From Thalassotalea insulae (GTDB lineage Bacteria; Pseudomonadota; Gammaproteobacteria; Enterobacterales; Alteromonadaceae), in assembly GCF_030161395.1 (NCBI RefSeq), contig NZ_BSST01000001.1:4317948-4381947 (forward strand): 64,000 bases of DNA, written 5' to 3'. Below the pieces are notes generated by a model. The model searched no databases and had not been told where the DNA came from. It worked only from the letters and a program-made list of their open reading frames with translations. The translations under genes were made by a program, and so were the position numbers. Every line of letters starts with the position of its first letter. The first letter of the stretch is position 1. Shown here one piece after another: positions 25,501-34,993 of this stretch.

Positions 25501-26214
25501 TTAAGCCACTTCATCTTGGCTTTCTTCTGTGACTGAAGAATTATCAGGCAACAAATTACTCATATCGCCAAGAAGGTTTGATATTTCCTTTTTAGCACCT
25601 TTCACTTCTTTAACAATATCAAAAACTCGATTACATGCAGCTGATAACCAAGTTCTCTTATCCAATATTTCGACACTTTTCTTAAGCATCTCTATTTGTC
25701 TACGCATTTCATTCATTTGTTGATGATTTGCGTGTCGTTCTTCATAAAGAGTTGCTAACTTTTTCTCAAACTCTTTCATTTTTTTAGTAACAACTGATTT
25801 TTCATCTTCCGTAAAATGTTCATCTGCTGTTTTACTGTGATCAAAACTGGCAAAAAATTCGGTTCTGAAATTTTCTAATTCATTATCTTCAGGAGCAGCA
25901 ATTCTATAATCTTCTTCAATACGAACAGCCCAACTGTGAGCTCTACTTTGAGCATTATTTAAAGTTTCGTGATCAAATTGTTCAACTTCATTTGAAACAT
26001 CGCCCGGTGACTCAATGGTTACAAACTTAAATCTATTCTGCTTTGGGGGAGATACTTCTTTTATAGTAAATTGAAATTTTTCATTTCCGAGGAAAGTCAC
26101 TTGTAATATGTGATCTTTTTGGTTTATTGAAAAATCAAACATATGTCTTGAGAAAGCAGTTTGGTCGAAATTCTTTTTCATTCGTTCTATTACTGCAAGT
26201 CTAATAGTTGCCAT
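25501..26214 (-). CDS. Coiled-coil protein of unknown function (cassette gene)
   Basis: 237 residues, no membrane segment or signal. The first ~90 residues are beta-rich (HMFDFSINQKDHILQVTFLGNEKFQFTIKEV); residues ~125-200 form a long charged coiled coil (KKMKEFEKKLATLYEERHANHQQMNEMRRQIEMLKKSVEIL); the tail is acidic. I do not recognise a family. It ends seven bases before attC site 3, the usual cassette arrangement. Confidence 0.65.
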   Translation of the reverse strand: MATIRLAVIERMKKNFDQTAFSRHMFDFSINQKDHILQVTFLGNEKFQFTIKEVSPPKQNRFKFVTIESPGDVSNEVEQFDHETLNNAQSRAHSWAVRIEEDYRIAAPEDNELENFRTEFFASFDHSKTADEHFTEDEKSVVTKKMKEFEKKLATLYEERHANHQQMNEMRRQIEMLKKSVEILDKRTWLSAACNRVFDIVKEVKGAKKEISNLLGDMSNLLPDNSSVTEESQDEVA

Positions 26215-26268
26215 AAATATTCCTTAATGCTCCAAACTTGATTAATCATCTAACAATTTATTAGTAAG

Positions 26269-26297
26269 ACCTTGCAAGGTAATCAACCTTGTAAGGT
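26269..26297. repeat. Paired palindromes ACCTTGCAAGGT / ACCTTGTAAGGT
   Basis: Two 12-base near-identical palindromes five bases apart (26269-26280 and 26286-26297), between the SRAP and coiled-coil genes. They could fold as a terminator for SRAP or act as operators. Confidence 0.5.
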
Positions 26298-26352
26298 ACA
26301 AAAAATTCAATGTAAATCATACATTAATAAAAAATACAGGCAATAGAACAGT

Positions 26353-26916
26353 TTAACATTTTAAAACATTCACTAAATCATCATCTACCGCACACATTAA
26401 CGGTATTAATTCTTCAGGCGTTGAATGAAACCAATAATCAAAGTTATCCGGTTCGATTAATAACGGCATACGATGATGATACTGACTGCATTTTTCATTA
26501 GGTCTGACTGTTAATGTCACAAGTTGAGGAGCATGAGGGTGATAAAGAATTCCTCCCATGAATAAAGGCTGATTATCACTATGTTCAAATAAATACTTAA
26601 CTTTTTTACCACTTTCTAAACGCCACTCATACCACCCCGAGCATGGCACTAAACAACGATGATTCAAGAAAGAATTTTTAAACGTAGACTTTTTATGAAC
26701 GGTTTCACTCTGTGCGTTTATTAATAGACTTTTAGACCAATCAGGTTTAATTCCCCATGTTGCATTTACTTGAAAATATCCATTTTCTTTCGCTACAGTT
26801 GACACTTGTTGAGTTGGGCAAAGATTGTTATTTGACGATGTGCTAAACTTAATGCCTAATATATCACTAACGATTTTAGTTAACGGGTCATCAATAACAT
26901 TTAATCGTCCACACAT
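26353..26916 (-). CDS. SRAP/HMCES-type abasic-site protein (YedK family)
   Basis: 187 residues with MCGR at the N-terminus, where Cys2 forms the covalent bond to abasic sites, the NAQSETV block, CLVPCSGWYEW with the catalytic glutamate, and QYHHRMPLLI with the active-site histidine. SRAP proteins shield abasic sites in single-stranded DNA at forks. It lies inside the tRNA-Val island, close to the right repeat; copies on mobile DNA are known. Confidence 0.92.
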   Translation of the reverse strand: MCGRLNVIDDPLTKIVSDILGIKFSTSSNNNLCPTQQVSTVAKENGYFQVNATWGIKPDWSKSLLINAQSETVHKKSTFKNSFLNHRCLVPCSGWYEWRLESGKKVKYLFEHSDNQPLFMGGILYHPHAPQLVTLTVRPNEKCSQYHHRMPLLIEPDNFDYWFHSTPEELIPLMCAVDDDLVNVLKC

Positions 26917-27058
26917 TATCTAAATCACCTTCAAATTACTAAAAAGTACCAATTTAATACCACAGTCGTTTAATTAACACTAATAACGATTATTACGATA
27001 TAACATAAAATCAAAGACTTAAATATAACCTATTGATTTGTATAATGTCACAAAAGTA

Positions 27059-27085
27059 TCAAATTCACTCGGACGTACCACTTTC
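27059..27085 (+). repeat. Right attachment repeat (tRNA-Val 3' end copy)
   Basis: Exact 27-base copy of 22961-22987. The stretch from here to the terminator at 27271 is non-coding with nothing recognisable. Confidence 0.85.
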
Positions 27086-27270
27086 TCTAAAAATCATATA
27101 TCTCCATAAAGTATTAATTTAAGTCTCTTTTGTATAGAAGATCAGTTAGCTAATTCACTGGCGATGATTACATCCATTTCCAAGTGAGATTTCCTTTTCT
27201 CGCTTTGATTTATACCTGCTAAATTAAGGCTATCTAACCATGAAGAAAAGACTGTGTGGCTGTCAAAATG

Positions 27271-27310
27271 AAAAACGCCAGCTCATTGCTGAGCTGACGT
27301 TTATATTTTT
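27271..27310 (-). terminator. Terminator after the M6 protease
   Basis: On the minus strand AAACGTCAGCTCAGCAATGAGCTGGCGTTTTT: strong stem, short loop, T-run. Confidence 0.88.
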
Positions 27311-27333
27311 TGCAGTATATTACTGATAGAAAG

Positions 27334-30303
27334 CTAATTCTTACGAACTCGGTAACAAACACTAATAGCGGACAGCAGCAGTAGCCAGCCAAATGAGCCA
27401 CCACCTGAACTTTTACTACTGGTAGTTGACGGCGGCGTAACAACTACCGCTTCTGTCACCGTTATTGATACGCTGTTTTCAACTTGTTGCCCAGCCCCAT
27501 CAGAAACAGTCAACGTTACCTGATAGCTTCCTGCCACTGAATAAGTATGACTAGGGTTTTCCTCAGTACTTGTTGCACCATCACCAAAATTCCAAGCGTA
27601 GCTATAGTTTTCGTCACCGCCGGCAACAATAGAGGTAAAGCTAACCACTAAGTTATTCGTGTTTGAGCTAAATGAGGCAGTCAACATGCTTTCTAGAGTG
27701 ATTTCTTTAGTAAAGACAAAGGATTGCAACGTATCATCGGTTACCGTTAAGCTAACTTGGTAACTGCCATAAGCTTGATAATTATGGCTTGGCACTGCGT
27801 CACTTGAGAATTCACTACTATCGCCAAAATCCCAACGATAAACGTAATCGCCAAAACCACCGGTTAATTCAGGAGTAAAAGTGGCATCCTTATCATTAAT
27901 ACTGACCGAGAAGTCTCCCTCAATAGTTTCCCCGACTACCACTTGTTTAGCTAGGGTATTTTCACCGTTAGTTGTTTGATAACTGACACTGACATCATAT
28001 TCGCCCGCTTGTGCATATGTATGAGTGATACTAGCCCCAGTCATGTTGGTATTATCGCCCATACTCCAAAAATAACTGGTATCAGCAATAGCATTGTCAT
28101 CATTAACCGTAAAAGAAACAGTTAAGCCATGTTGCTCAGCACCAATATGCGCTGTCAACGATTTAGTTAAGCTAATAATTGCTGCAGAACTATCACTTTG
28201 CTGGCTGGTGATTTCCATCGTCAGTCCTAACGTTGGCAGATTAATACCGGAAGCAGGCTGGTAAGGCGCGGAATAATCTAGCGTATCATCAAACTTGGAA
28301 ACCGCCGCTAGTTGGTCATCACCATTCACCCAAACCGACTGAGGATATTGACTAAACGCCGCATCACTGATTTGAAAATTAGTATTACGATAACTTCCTC
28401 CCTGTTTAATCGGTTTTTGATCCGCATCTACCACACCAATCAACACATCTCCTGGATGACTATTGACCTGATTATCCTTCACTCCAGGGCTGTGATACCA
28501 GATTAACACGCCATGATCATAGTTTTCATTGAGCAAATACTTATCAGTGAGGTCATGTTCACGTAGCTGGATGAAATAATACTGTGGGTTTTGACTCCAA
28601 GTCTGAGTACGAATAAAACCGCCAGCCAAACTCTCGCTGCCAGCAGTTTCTGCATTCGCTGAAAAAATAACCTCTTCGTTACTTACTACCTTAAGTTCAT
28701 CAATGACTAAACCATATTCGCTGACATAAGTATCGGTGATGTATTCAATTTTAATGGTGACGGTTTGGTTTTGATAAGCAGCAAGATCAAAAATTAAATC
28801 CACCCAGCCTAATTCTCCTTCAGCGCCTGCTACCGCCTTGGAAGACGCGGAAATATAATGGTGAACATTGGGCAATTCTTCCAAAGGGTTGTCTTCAGTG
28901 GTATGGTTACCCGGGATCACAGTGTCATTAACACTTACCACTGCATAATCCCAATCGGTCTCAATATCCCAATGAGCCTTCATAGTGAGTATAGAGCTAC
29001 CAGCGGGCAGGGAAACATCAAAGCTTAAGCTGCTGTTAAGGTCATGGCCTTCACCTGAATAGTACTGATATTGACCGGCATATGGGCTAAACTCGGTTCC
29101 TGTCCCCGGTAAGTTTATTTTGACCTGATTTATTTGCCCTGCGCTATGGTTAGTTGCACTGACAAGCTCGATAGATTGGCTGGTTAACGCATCAAATGCC
29201 AACTCTTGCTGATTGATCCAGTTACCGCCGTAACGAATTTGAAAATAATCTTTCGCATAAGGACTAAAGCCGGAAGGATGAGCACCGCCATCCACCCAGC
29301 TACCAGATGCCATAATTGACCAATCCGCAACAGGTGAGCCAATATCTCCACCATCAACATCATACTCATCAGGTACACCTAAATCATGACCAAATTCATG
29401 AGAAACCACACCGATACGTGCATCAAGTGGATTAATGGTATAGCGATAAAGCTTCTTATTTGTTCCTGATACAGTCACTGGTAAGTTATTCTCATCAGTC
29501 ACTACATAACTATGCGACCAAATAGCGTCTTCACCTAACGTGCCGCCACCAGCTTCTTCGCCTATGCTGGAATGAAATACCATCACATGATCTATAATAC
29601 CGTCGTTATCTAAATCATAATCATTTAGGTCAATATCATACTCAGCCACGGCCTTGGTCACCGCTTCTATGATTAACGCCGGCACATTAATATCATCATC
29701 GTTATTCTCAGGATCATTCGCACCATAATCGGCGGCATTACTATCTGCTCTGACCCAGCCATTAACTGTACCGCTAAAATTAAGCGTACCACCGGATTCG
29801 GCCTGATAATACTTGTATACTGAGTTGATATCTTGCGCGACACCGTCGTTAGCATATAAAAGCTCACTGTAATGAGAAACTGGATAATTACTGACATTCG
29901 CCTGGTGGTCAGGGAAATCAATCATTATTGCTAATACTTTAGCTTCTGTTATCGCTTGTTGGCGCGTTATACGGTAAGCACTAGCATTTTTTCCTGACTT
30001 ATTCACGGATTGTTTGGCTTTTTGATAAGCCAACGACTGTATCGCCATTTGCTGTTTGCCATAACGACCAGGTAACGTTCTTGGTTTAAACGATTTTTTT
30101 CCTAGATAGCGTTTAATCGCCTGATACCGCTCTGCATCACTGGCGTTAACGGTTAGCTCTCCTCTTTGTTCTAACCAATAAAGAATAGCTTCTTTATTGA
30201 TCACACCCGGATCTGCAGGTGTCAGTTGTCGATTAACTTGTGCTGCTGAGGTCAACAATGAACAAGTCAATAAGGCACTACCCGTTAATAAGTTAAGTTT
30301 CAT
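27334..30303 (-). CDS. Secreted M6 (immune inhibitor A-like) metalloprotease with PKD repeats and GlyGly-CTERM tail
   Basis: 989 residues. Signal peptide (residues 1-20), a propeptide region, then the M6 catalytic domain with the zinc motif HEFGHDLGVPDEYD at H302-D313. A beta-sandwich region follows, then three PKD domains at about 715-790, 795-875 and 880-960. The end SSGGGSFGWLLLLSAISVCYRVRKN is a GlyGly-CTERM sorting tail: glycine-rich stretch, hydrophobic span, basic end. That tail predicts type II secretion and rhombosortase processing to the cell surface. The protein should break down external protein. It is divergent from the binding-protein gene at 30564. Confidence 0.92.
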   Translation of the reverse strand: MKLNLLTGSALLTCSLLTSAAQVNRQLTPADPGVINKEAILYWLEQRGELTVNASDAERYQAIKRYLGKKSFKPRTLPGRYGKQQMAIQSLAYQKAKQSVNKSGKNASAYRITRQQAITEAKVLAIMIDFPDHQANVSNYPVSHYSELLYANDGVAQDINSVYKYYQAESGGTLNFSGTVNGWVRADSNAADYGANDPENNDDDINVPALIIEAVTKAVAEYDIDLNDYDLDNDGIIDHVMVFHSSIGEEAGGGTLGEDAIWSHSYVVTDENNLPVTVSGTNKKLYRYTINPLDARIGVVSHEFGHDLGVPDEYDVDGGDIGSPVADWSIMASGSWVDGGAHPSGFSPYAKDYFQIRYGGNWINQQELAFDALTSQSIELVSATNHSAGQINQVKINLPGTGTEFSPYAGQYQYYSGEGHDLNSSLSFDVSLPAGSSILTMKAHWDIETDWDYAVVSVNDTVIPGNHTTEDNPLEELPNVHHYISASSKAVAGAEGELGWVDLIFDLAAYQNQTVTIKIEYITDTYVSEYGLVIDELKVVSNEEVIFSANAETAGSESLAGGFIRTQTWSQNPQYYFIQLREHDLTDKYLLNENYDHGVLIWYHSPGVKDNQVNSHPGDVLIGVVDADQKPIKQGGSYRNTNFQISDAAFSQYPQSVWVNGDDQLAAVSKFDDTLDYSAPYQPASGINLPTLGLTMEITSQQSDSSAAIISLTKSLTAHIGAEQHGLTVSFTVNDDNAIADTSYFWSMGDNTNMTGASITHTYAQAGEYDVSVSYQTTNGENTLAKQVVVGETIEGDFSVSINDKDATFTPELTGGFGDYVYRWDFGDSSEFSSDAVPSHNYQAYGSYQVSLTVTDDTLQSFVFTKEITLESMLTASFSSNTNNLVVSFTSIVAGGDENYSYAWNFGDGATSTEENPSHTYSVAGSYQVTLTVSDGAGQQVENSVSITVTEAVVVTPPSTTSSKSSGGGSFGWLLLLSAISVCYRVRKN

Positions 30304-30347
30304 ACGTATCCTTCAATTGCGGCAAAATGATATGCGTCCTGCATTTT

Positions 30348-30369
30348 CTGGTGCTTTGCAATGCACCAG
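30348..30369. promoter_or_regulatory. CTGGTGC/GCACCAG inverted repeat upstream of the M6 protease
   Basis: Seven-base perfect arms with an eight-base spacer, 45-66 bases before the protease start codon; a possible operator. No regulator can be named. Confidence 0.35.
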
Positions 30370-30563
30370 ATAGTAAGACCTGTAAATGTCGCTCAACTTT
30401 TCAAATAATTCAATAGCAAATGTTAAATTTCTGTAAACAAATAAAGATAAAAATTAGTTATACCTCTACCAACTAACATTTCAGGCCGATAGCCTGTGTT
30501 TATTGCCATGGTGCTAGTGCACTGCTACACTGAAGTAAAGTCTTAGCTATCGCCATTAACCAT

Positions 30564-31745
30564 ATGATTCGATTGTTATTATGTTTACTGCTATTTGCGG
30601 TCCCCGCCTTTTGCTCTCCAGTTATTAAATTTGTTTTTACTTATGAAGGAAAACGCTTCGAGCATATTATCGACATTTTCAGCAAACAAGAAAATATCGA
30701 AATTGAAAGGTTATGGGCAAATCAGGGCGACTTAAAAGTCAACCTTTTAGCCTATATTGAAAAAGGCAATGCCCCTGATGTTGTGATGATCCCGGCAGAT
30801 CATATTGGTCTCCATCAATTAATGCACTACAGCGTCATTCCAGAAAACTATCAGTCTAGCGCTATTAGCAACGAGCTTTGGCAAAGTGTTAAAAGTGATG
30901 GCCAAATCTATGGTATCCCGGTGATTCAAGGCAACCATCTAGTACTCTATTACAATAAACGTTATATCGACAAACCGGCAACCAGCTGGCAAGAAATAAA
31001 ACAGCAAAAAAGCGAATTTTCCACTAAAAAGCAAGTTAAGCAAAACACAAGATTTATCGCCTGGAACTATCAAGAAATGTACTGGTTTTCGCCATTTTTT
31101 AATGCCTATAGTGGAGATGTGATCACAGCTAATGGGCAACTATCATTAGATAGTCCAGCAATGATAAACGCATTAAACTACTATAAGCAATTTGCTGACG
31201 ATAATCTGGTTGATAAAAATTGTGACTACCAATGTGCCAGACAACTATTCTTAGATGGTAAACTCGCCTATACCATTAATGGTGACTGGGCCTTTAAAGA
31301 ATATCAGGCAACCCTGGGGGATAATTTAGGTATTGCACAACTACCTGCCATAGCACCCGAAACCCCATTAGTGTCTTATTTTAGTACCCACGTGCTGGCC
31401 TTTCCCAATAACAGCTTAACGGGTCCTAAAAAAGTTATATTGCAAAAATTAGTTAACTTTATTCAACAGCAGGTAGCTCAAGAACAAATCTGGCTATCAA
31501 TGAAAGTATTTCCTGTACATCAAGCGGTATTTAACCGCATTAAAAATTCTCAATCCCCTTTAGTGCAAGAGCTGGTCACAGGGTTAAGCCATGCACAATT
31601 GATGTCATCCGATAGCACGATGAGTTATGCCTGGTCTGCACTACGTAAAGGCTTTTTGCGCCATCAGGCAGGAGTGATGAATGCCGAACAATCCGCTCAA
31701 TTGATGCAACGGATCGCCACAAATAACCAGCGGAAAAATCAATAA
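30564..31745 (+). CDS. Periplasmic solute-binding protein (sugar type, family 1)
   Basis: 393 residues with a signal peptide (LLLCLLLFAVPAFC). The body is MalE-like: QGDLKVNLLAYIEKGNAPDVVMIPADHIG, GIPVIQGNHLVLYYNKRYIDKPATSWQEIKQ, LFLDGKLAYTINGDWAF. No ABC permease or ATPase gene is near. The next gene, one base after its stop, is a membrane diguanylate cyclase. It is therefore more likely the sensor lobe of a signalling pair than part of a transporter (inference). Confidence 0.85.
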   Translation: MIRLLLCLLLFAVPAFCSPVIKFVFTYEGKRFEHIIDIFSKQENIEIERLWANQGDLKVNLLAYIEKGNAPDVVMIPADHIGLHQLMHYSVIPENYQSSAISNELWQSVKSDGQIYGIPVIQGNHLVLYYNKRYIDKPATSWQEIKQQKSEFSTKKQVKQNTRFIAWNYQEMYWFSPFFNAYSGDVITANGQLSLDSPAMINALNYYKQFADDNLVDKNCDYQCARQLFLDGKLAYTINGDWAFKEYQATLGDNLGIAQLPAIAPETPLVSYFSTHVLAFPNNSLTGPKKVILQKLVNFIQQQVAQEQIWLSMKVFPVHQAVFNRIKNSQSPLVQELVTGLSHAQLMSSDSTMSYAWSALRKGFLRHQAGVMNAEQSAQLMQRIATNNQRKNQ

Positions 31746-31746
31746 C

Positions 31747-33804
31747 ATGAAAAGTTTTCGCACGGTATTAACCGCTCTACTTTGGTTATTTGCGATTGTT
31801 CCGGTTATTTGGTTGTCATTCAATCAGTTGCACACTTCTAAACACCAAGCCATTGAATTTGGTCAGCAACAACTCATTCTAGATGTAAATGAAAAATTAA
31901 CTAAATTAAGAACAAACTTAGAATCCAGCTTTTCTGCACTAGATAGAATTGCCAGTGATGGCAGCATCATTACCTCATCTACTGTTGACATTATGAGTGT
32001 CAAAGTAATTAATCAGCTGCAAAGCTTTCTCGATAACTATCCAAGTTTTAGCAATATCATGATGTTAGACAGAGAGTTGTTTCAGATAGAAGCTAGACCT
32101 AATCAGGCGTTGGCAATCGACTTATCTCCATTTAGCGAAACACTAAACACTATGTTCAACGATGAAAAAACAATCAACGAGCCTAATGTCAAAATACTTA
32201 TTGTCCCTGATAGCAATGGTAGCGATAACTACCTATTTGCAGCAGCCAGACCAATACTGCATCCAAAAGAATCACTGATTACTCCGTTTGAAGTGACCGG
32301 AATGCTATTTACAACGTTACCATTAGAGCAATTTATTAATGCGCTACTCAACACCATTGGCAGCAAACAGCAGGGGCAGATATCACTGTATCAGCATCAA
32401 AAATTAATTTATCAAAATAAAACGCTAACATTAACCGATAGCCACATTAGCTACCAAACAAACTTTGTTATAGGTAATAATGATCCGTTTACTATTGAGG
32501 TTGTACGCGATCTCAGCTCTGAACTTTCCTTCTCTGCGCTGATAAGCAAAGAACAAGAGAATTTGATATATACCCTGATGCTGTTAGCAGTCATTTTAAT
32601 ATCGGCTAAATTTATTATTAAACGCCTTATTCAGCCTATAGATGAACTTAAACAGCTAACCCAACAAATAACACAAATCGACTGGCATAGTAATCAAGCT
32701 GTTATTATCGACACTACAGCACATTATAAGGAATTTCATGAGCTTAAACAGCTATTACATTCAATGTCACAAACCATACAACAGCAATTTAATAGTTTAA
32801 GTAACAATAACCTCAAGCTCACCTCGCTAACAGAAGCGCTACAATCGAGTGTTAAACAAGGAGATACCCACAAAGAAATTTTGCAGAACCTGATCAACTA
32901 TGATCTGCATATCAGAAGACAGGAAGATATTGAGGTCATTGGCTGTTTAACCCTAGGGCTAGCTTTTGGTATTTTAAACGAGCCTATTGGCTTAGTGATT
33001 TATCGCAGTAACTTTCAATCAGGTTTTACGTCTCTCGAACGCGCTAATCCAGAATTTTTACATTATATTGAGCAGCAACACTTGGAAAAAATACATTTAG
33101 ATCTGGATGAAATTCATCAGATCAACCAGCTCAAGTCAGGCTATCACTTAACAGCTATTCACAGGGAAAAAAACTGTTTAGGTTATATAGTGACCCCAAA
33201 AATTGATCAGCAAAGTTTTCAAGCCCGTTCGATAGAAATATTTGTTACTTCGTTGCAATCCAGATTACAAGAACTGCAACTACAAAGCGAACTGTCAAAA
33301 CTGGCCAATACTGATGCCCTGACAGGGCTCTTTAGCCGCCATTACTTTGAACAAACATATGCCCAATTTAAGCAGCGTTTTCTTTTACGTCAGGAGCATT
33401 TTGCCGTCATGCTTATTGATATTAATGGCTTAAAGCAAGTTAACGACACCTTAGGGCACGATGCTGGCGATCAGTTAATCAAAGCAGTTGCCAATTTCTT
33501 ACAACAAAGTTTCAGAACCAGCGATATTATCGCCCGAATTGGTGGTGATGAATTTATTATTTTGCTTGAACACGTTAATGTCAGCTACTGCCAACCTTTT
33601 GCGATAAAACTTATGGAAGAAATACAACAGCAGCATATTAGCTACCTAAATAAAAAAATTACACTGTCGTTTAGCTGCGGCTATGCCACCAGCCACGAAG
33701 ATCCTGTAGAGCAACTGGTTGAACTGGCAGATCAACGTATGTATCAAATCAAGCAACAAAACAAAATCCACGACAATCCTGCTTCACAATCACATTTTGA
33801 CTAA
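31747..33804 (+). CDS. Membrane diguanylate cyclase with periplasmic sensor and HAMP
   Basis: 685 residues. A membrane segment at ~7-25, a ~250-residue periplasmic dCACHE-like domain, a second membrane segment at ~277-293, HAMP-like linker (IKRLIQPIDELKQLTQQI), a GAF-like region and a C-terminal GGDEF domain. The active site GGDEF is intact at 599-603, and RTSD five residues before it is a complete inhibitory I-site. It should make c-di-GMP under feedback control. One base separates it from the binding-protein gene, so the two are translationally linked. Confidence 0.9.
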   Translation: MKSFRTVLTALLWLFAIVPVIWLSFNQLHTSKHQAIEFGQQQLILDVNEKLTKLRTNLESSFSALDRIASDGSIITSSTVDIMSVKVINQLQSFLDNYPSFSNIMMLDRELFQIEARPNQALAIDLSPFSETLNTMFNDEKTINEPNVKILIVPDSNGSDNYLFAAARPILHPKESLITPFEVTGMLFTTLPLEQFINALLNTIGSKQQGQISLYQHQKLIYQNKTLTLTDSHISYQTNFVIGNNDPFTIEVVRDLSSELSFSALISKEQENLIYTLMLLAVILISAKFIIKRLIQPIDELKQLTQQITQIDWHSNQAVIIDTTAHYKEFHELKQLLHSMSQTIQQQFNSLSNNNLKLTSLTEALQSSVKQGDTHKEILQNLINYDLHIRRQEDIEVIGCLTLGLAFGILNEPIGLVIYRSNFQSGFTSLERANPEFLHYIEQQHLEKIHLDLDEIHQINQLKSGYHLTAIHREKNCLGYIVTPKIDQQSFQARSIEIFVTSLQSRLQELQLQSELSKLANTDALTGLFSRHYFEQTYAQFKQRFLLRQEHFAVMLIDINGLKQVNDTLGHDAGDQLIKAVANFLQQSFRTSDIIARIGGDEFIILLEHVNVSYCQPFAIKLMEEIQQQHISYLNKKITLSFSCGYATSHEDPVEQLVELADQRMYQIKQQNKIHDNPASQSHFD

Positions 33805-33819
33805 TTTAACGTATACAAG

Positions 33820-34200
33820 TTAGCTTATTAAGTTTTTTGATTGATTAAAAAGTACAGTCATTAGCACCATAGCAATGAATACCGCTATTGAAGCAACAGC
33901 CAACACAGGATCCATGATTTCCAGAGCAACGAACTTCCCATAAACAAGGAACAAGCCGACGACAATCCCCAGAGTTCCGGCCTGATGGAAATAAAACTGA
34001 ACTTTAGCTAAAGTGGAAACATTATTATTTAGCCACAATTTATGACAGAGTCCATAAATAAAAGAAACCACAAATCCCACCAGCATAATATGCGCATGAG
34101 TCACCAATTGACCATGATCTTTTGATGCTGCCATAAAAATACCTAACGTCAAACCAATCACAGCATAAACTAAACCGGTTAAAACAAACTTCCTATCCAT
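33820..34200 (-). CDS. Four-helix membrane protein with THAHIMLVG motif (haem-copper oxidase subunit I-like)
   Basis: 126 residues, four membrane segments. The second contains THAHIMLVGFVVSFIYGLCHKLW, which resembles the haem-ligand helix of cytochrome oxidase subunit I, and a later segment has FHQAGTLGIVVGLF. Such short proteins are common in marine gammaproteobacteria without assigned role. Haem binding is inferred from the histidines only. Convergent with the cyclase gene. Confidence 0.65.
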   Translation of the reverse strand: MDRKFVLTGLVYAVIGLTLGIFMAASKDHGQLVTHAHIMLVGFVVSFIYGLCHKLWLNNNVSTLAKVQFYFHQAGTLGIVVGLFLVYGKFVALEIMDPVLAVASIAVFIAMVLMTVLFNQSKNLIS

Positions 34201-34993
34201 AACCTCTCCTATTAATTCATCTAAGTAGAAGTAACAGTTAAGGTATAGCCAGTAAAATTATTTCCAACAACTATGGTGCGATAATATATAGCGCGCTATG
34301 TAATACTTTAACGTACAATTACTGGCGAGAATATCCAGCTGGTTTGTTAATATATTCCTCAATAAAAACACTCATTAAAGTACAAATTAATCCTTAATAA
34401 TCACCTTAGTATCAGCAAATATTTAACCAAATAAATCGTAAAACCCAGGCACCAGCAAATGCCAGCCAATTATCGGCAATCCCTCCCCAAAACCAGGTTT
34501 TCTTCGACATATAAGCTACAGCTCATACAATCATGGACAGGCAAGCGCTCGTTTAGGTTATGTCGCTAATAATCCATCGTAAGAGTCTGGGTAGCTGGAG
34601 TCAGCATCAAAACGGAAGGTTTGTCAGAAGAAAAAATCGCTTATAACCTTGGATGCTCTTGCGGATTAACGCGCATCTCCAATACTTGTGACGATAAACC
34701 ATCTATGGCAACTGGTACTAGCTCTTCTCCTTCTAGTTCCGGCAACGCCATGGTATCTCAGGGCATCACCTCATTTACCGCTTGCACTAATCGTTGATAA
34801 TGGGCTTTTTTGGCAAGCTCAAATGAGGTCTAACGCATTTATTAATAAGGTTTTTTCAAGCACAACAGGGAGTTCCGATAATGGGTATCTAATGTTCAAT
34901 ATATCTTATCTGACCCTAAGTTTTAAAAGTCAGATAAGATTACAGATACTACTATGCACACTTTAGATAATGAAATAGGTAACTATATTTAAG
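34201..34993. pseudogene. Non-coding stretch with decayed coding remnants
   Basis: About 790 bases without an intact gene. On the minus strand between ~34800 and ~34520 short stretches read like real protein (LVQAVNEVMP, LPELEGEELVPVAIDGL, RFDADSSYPDSYDGLLAT) but lie in different frames and are broken by stops, so a former gene seems to have decayed here. I cannot name it. The rest shows nothing. Confidence 0.4.

Noticed and set aside
34688..34966. 92-residue open frame on the plus strand
   Set aside because: It lies over a decayed region, has no ribosome site, and the opposite strand reads more like former protein.
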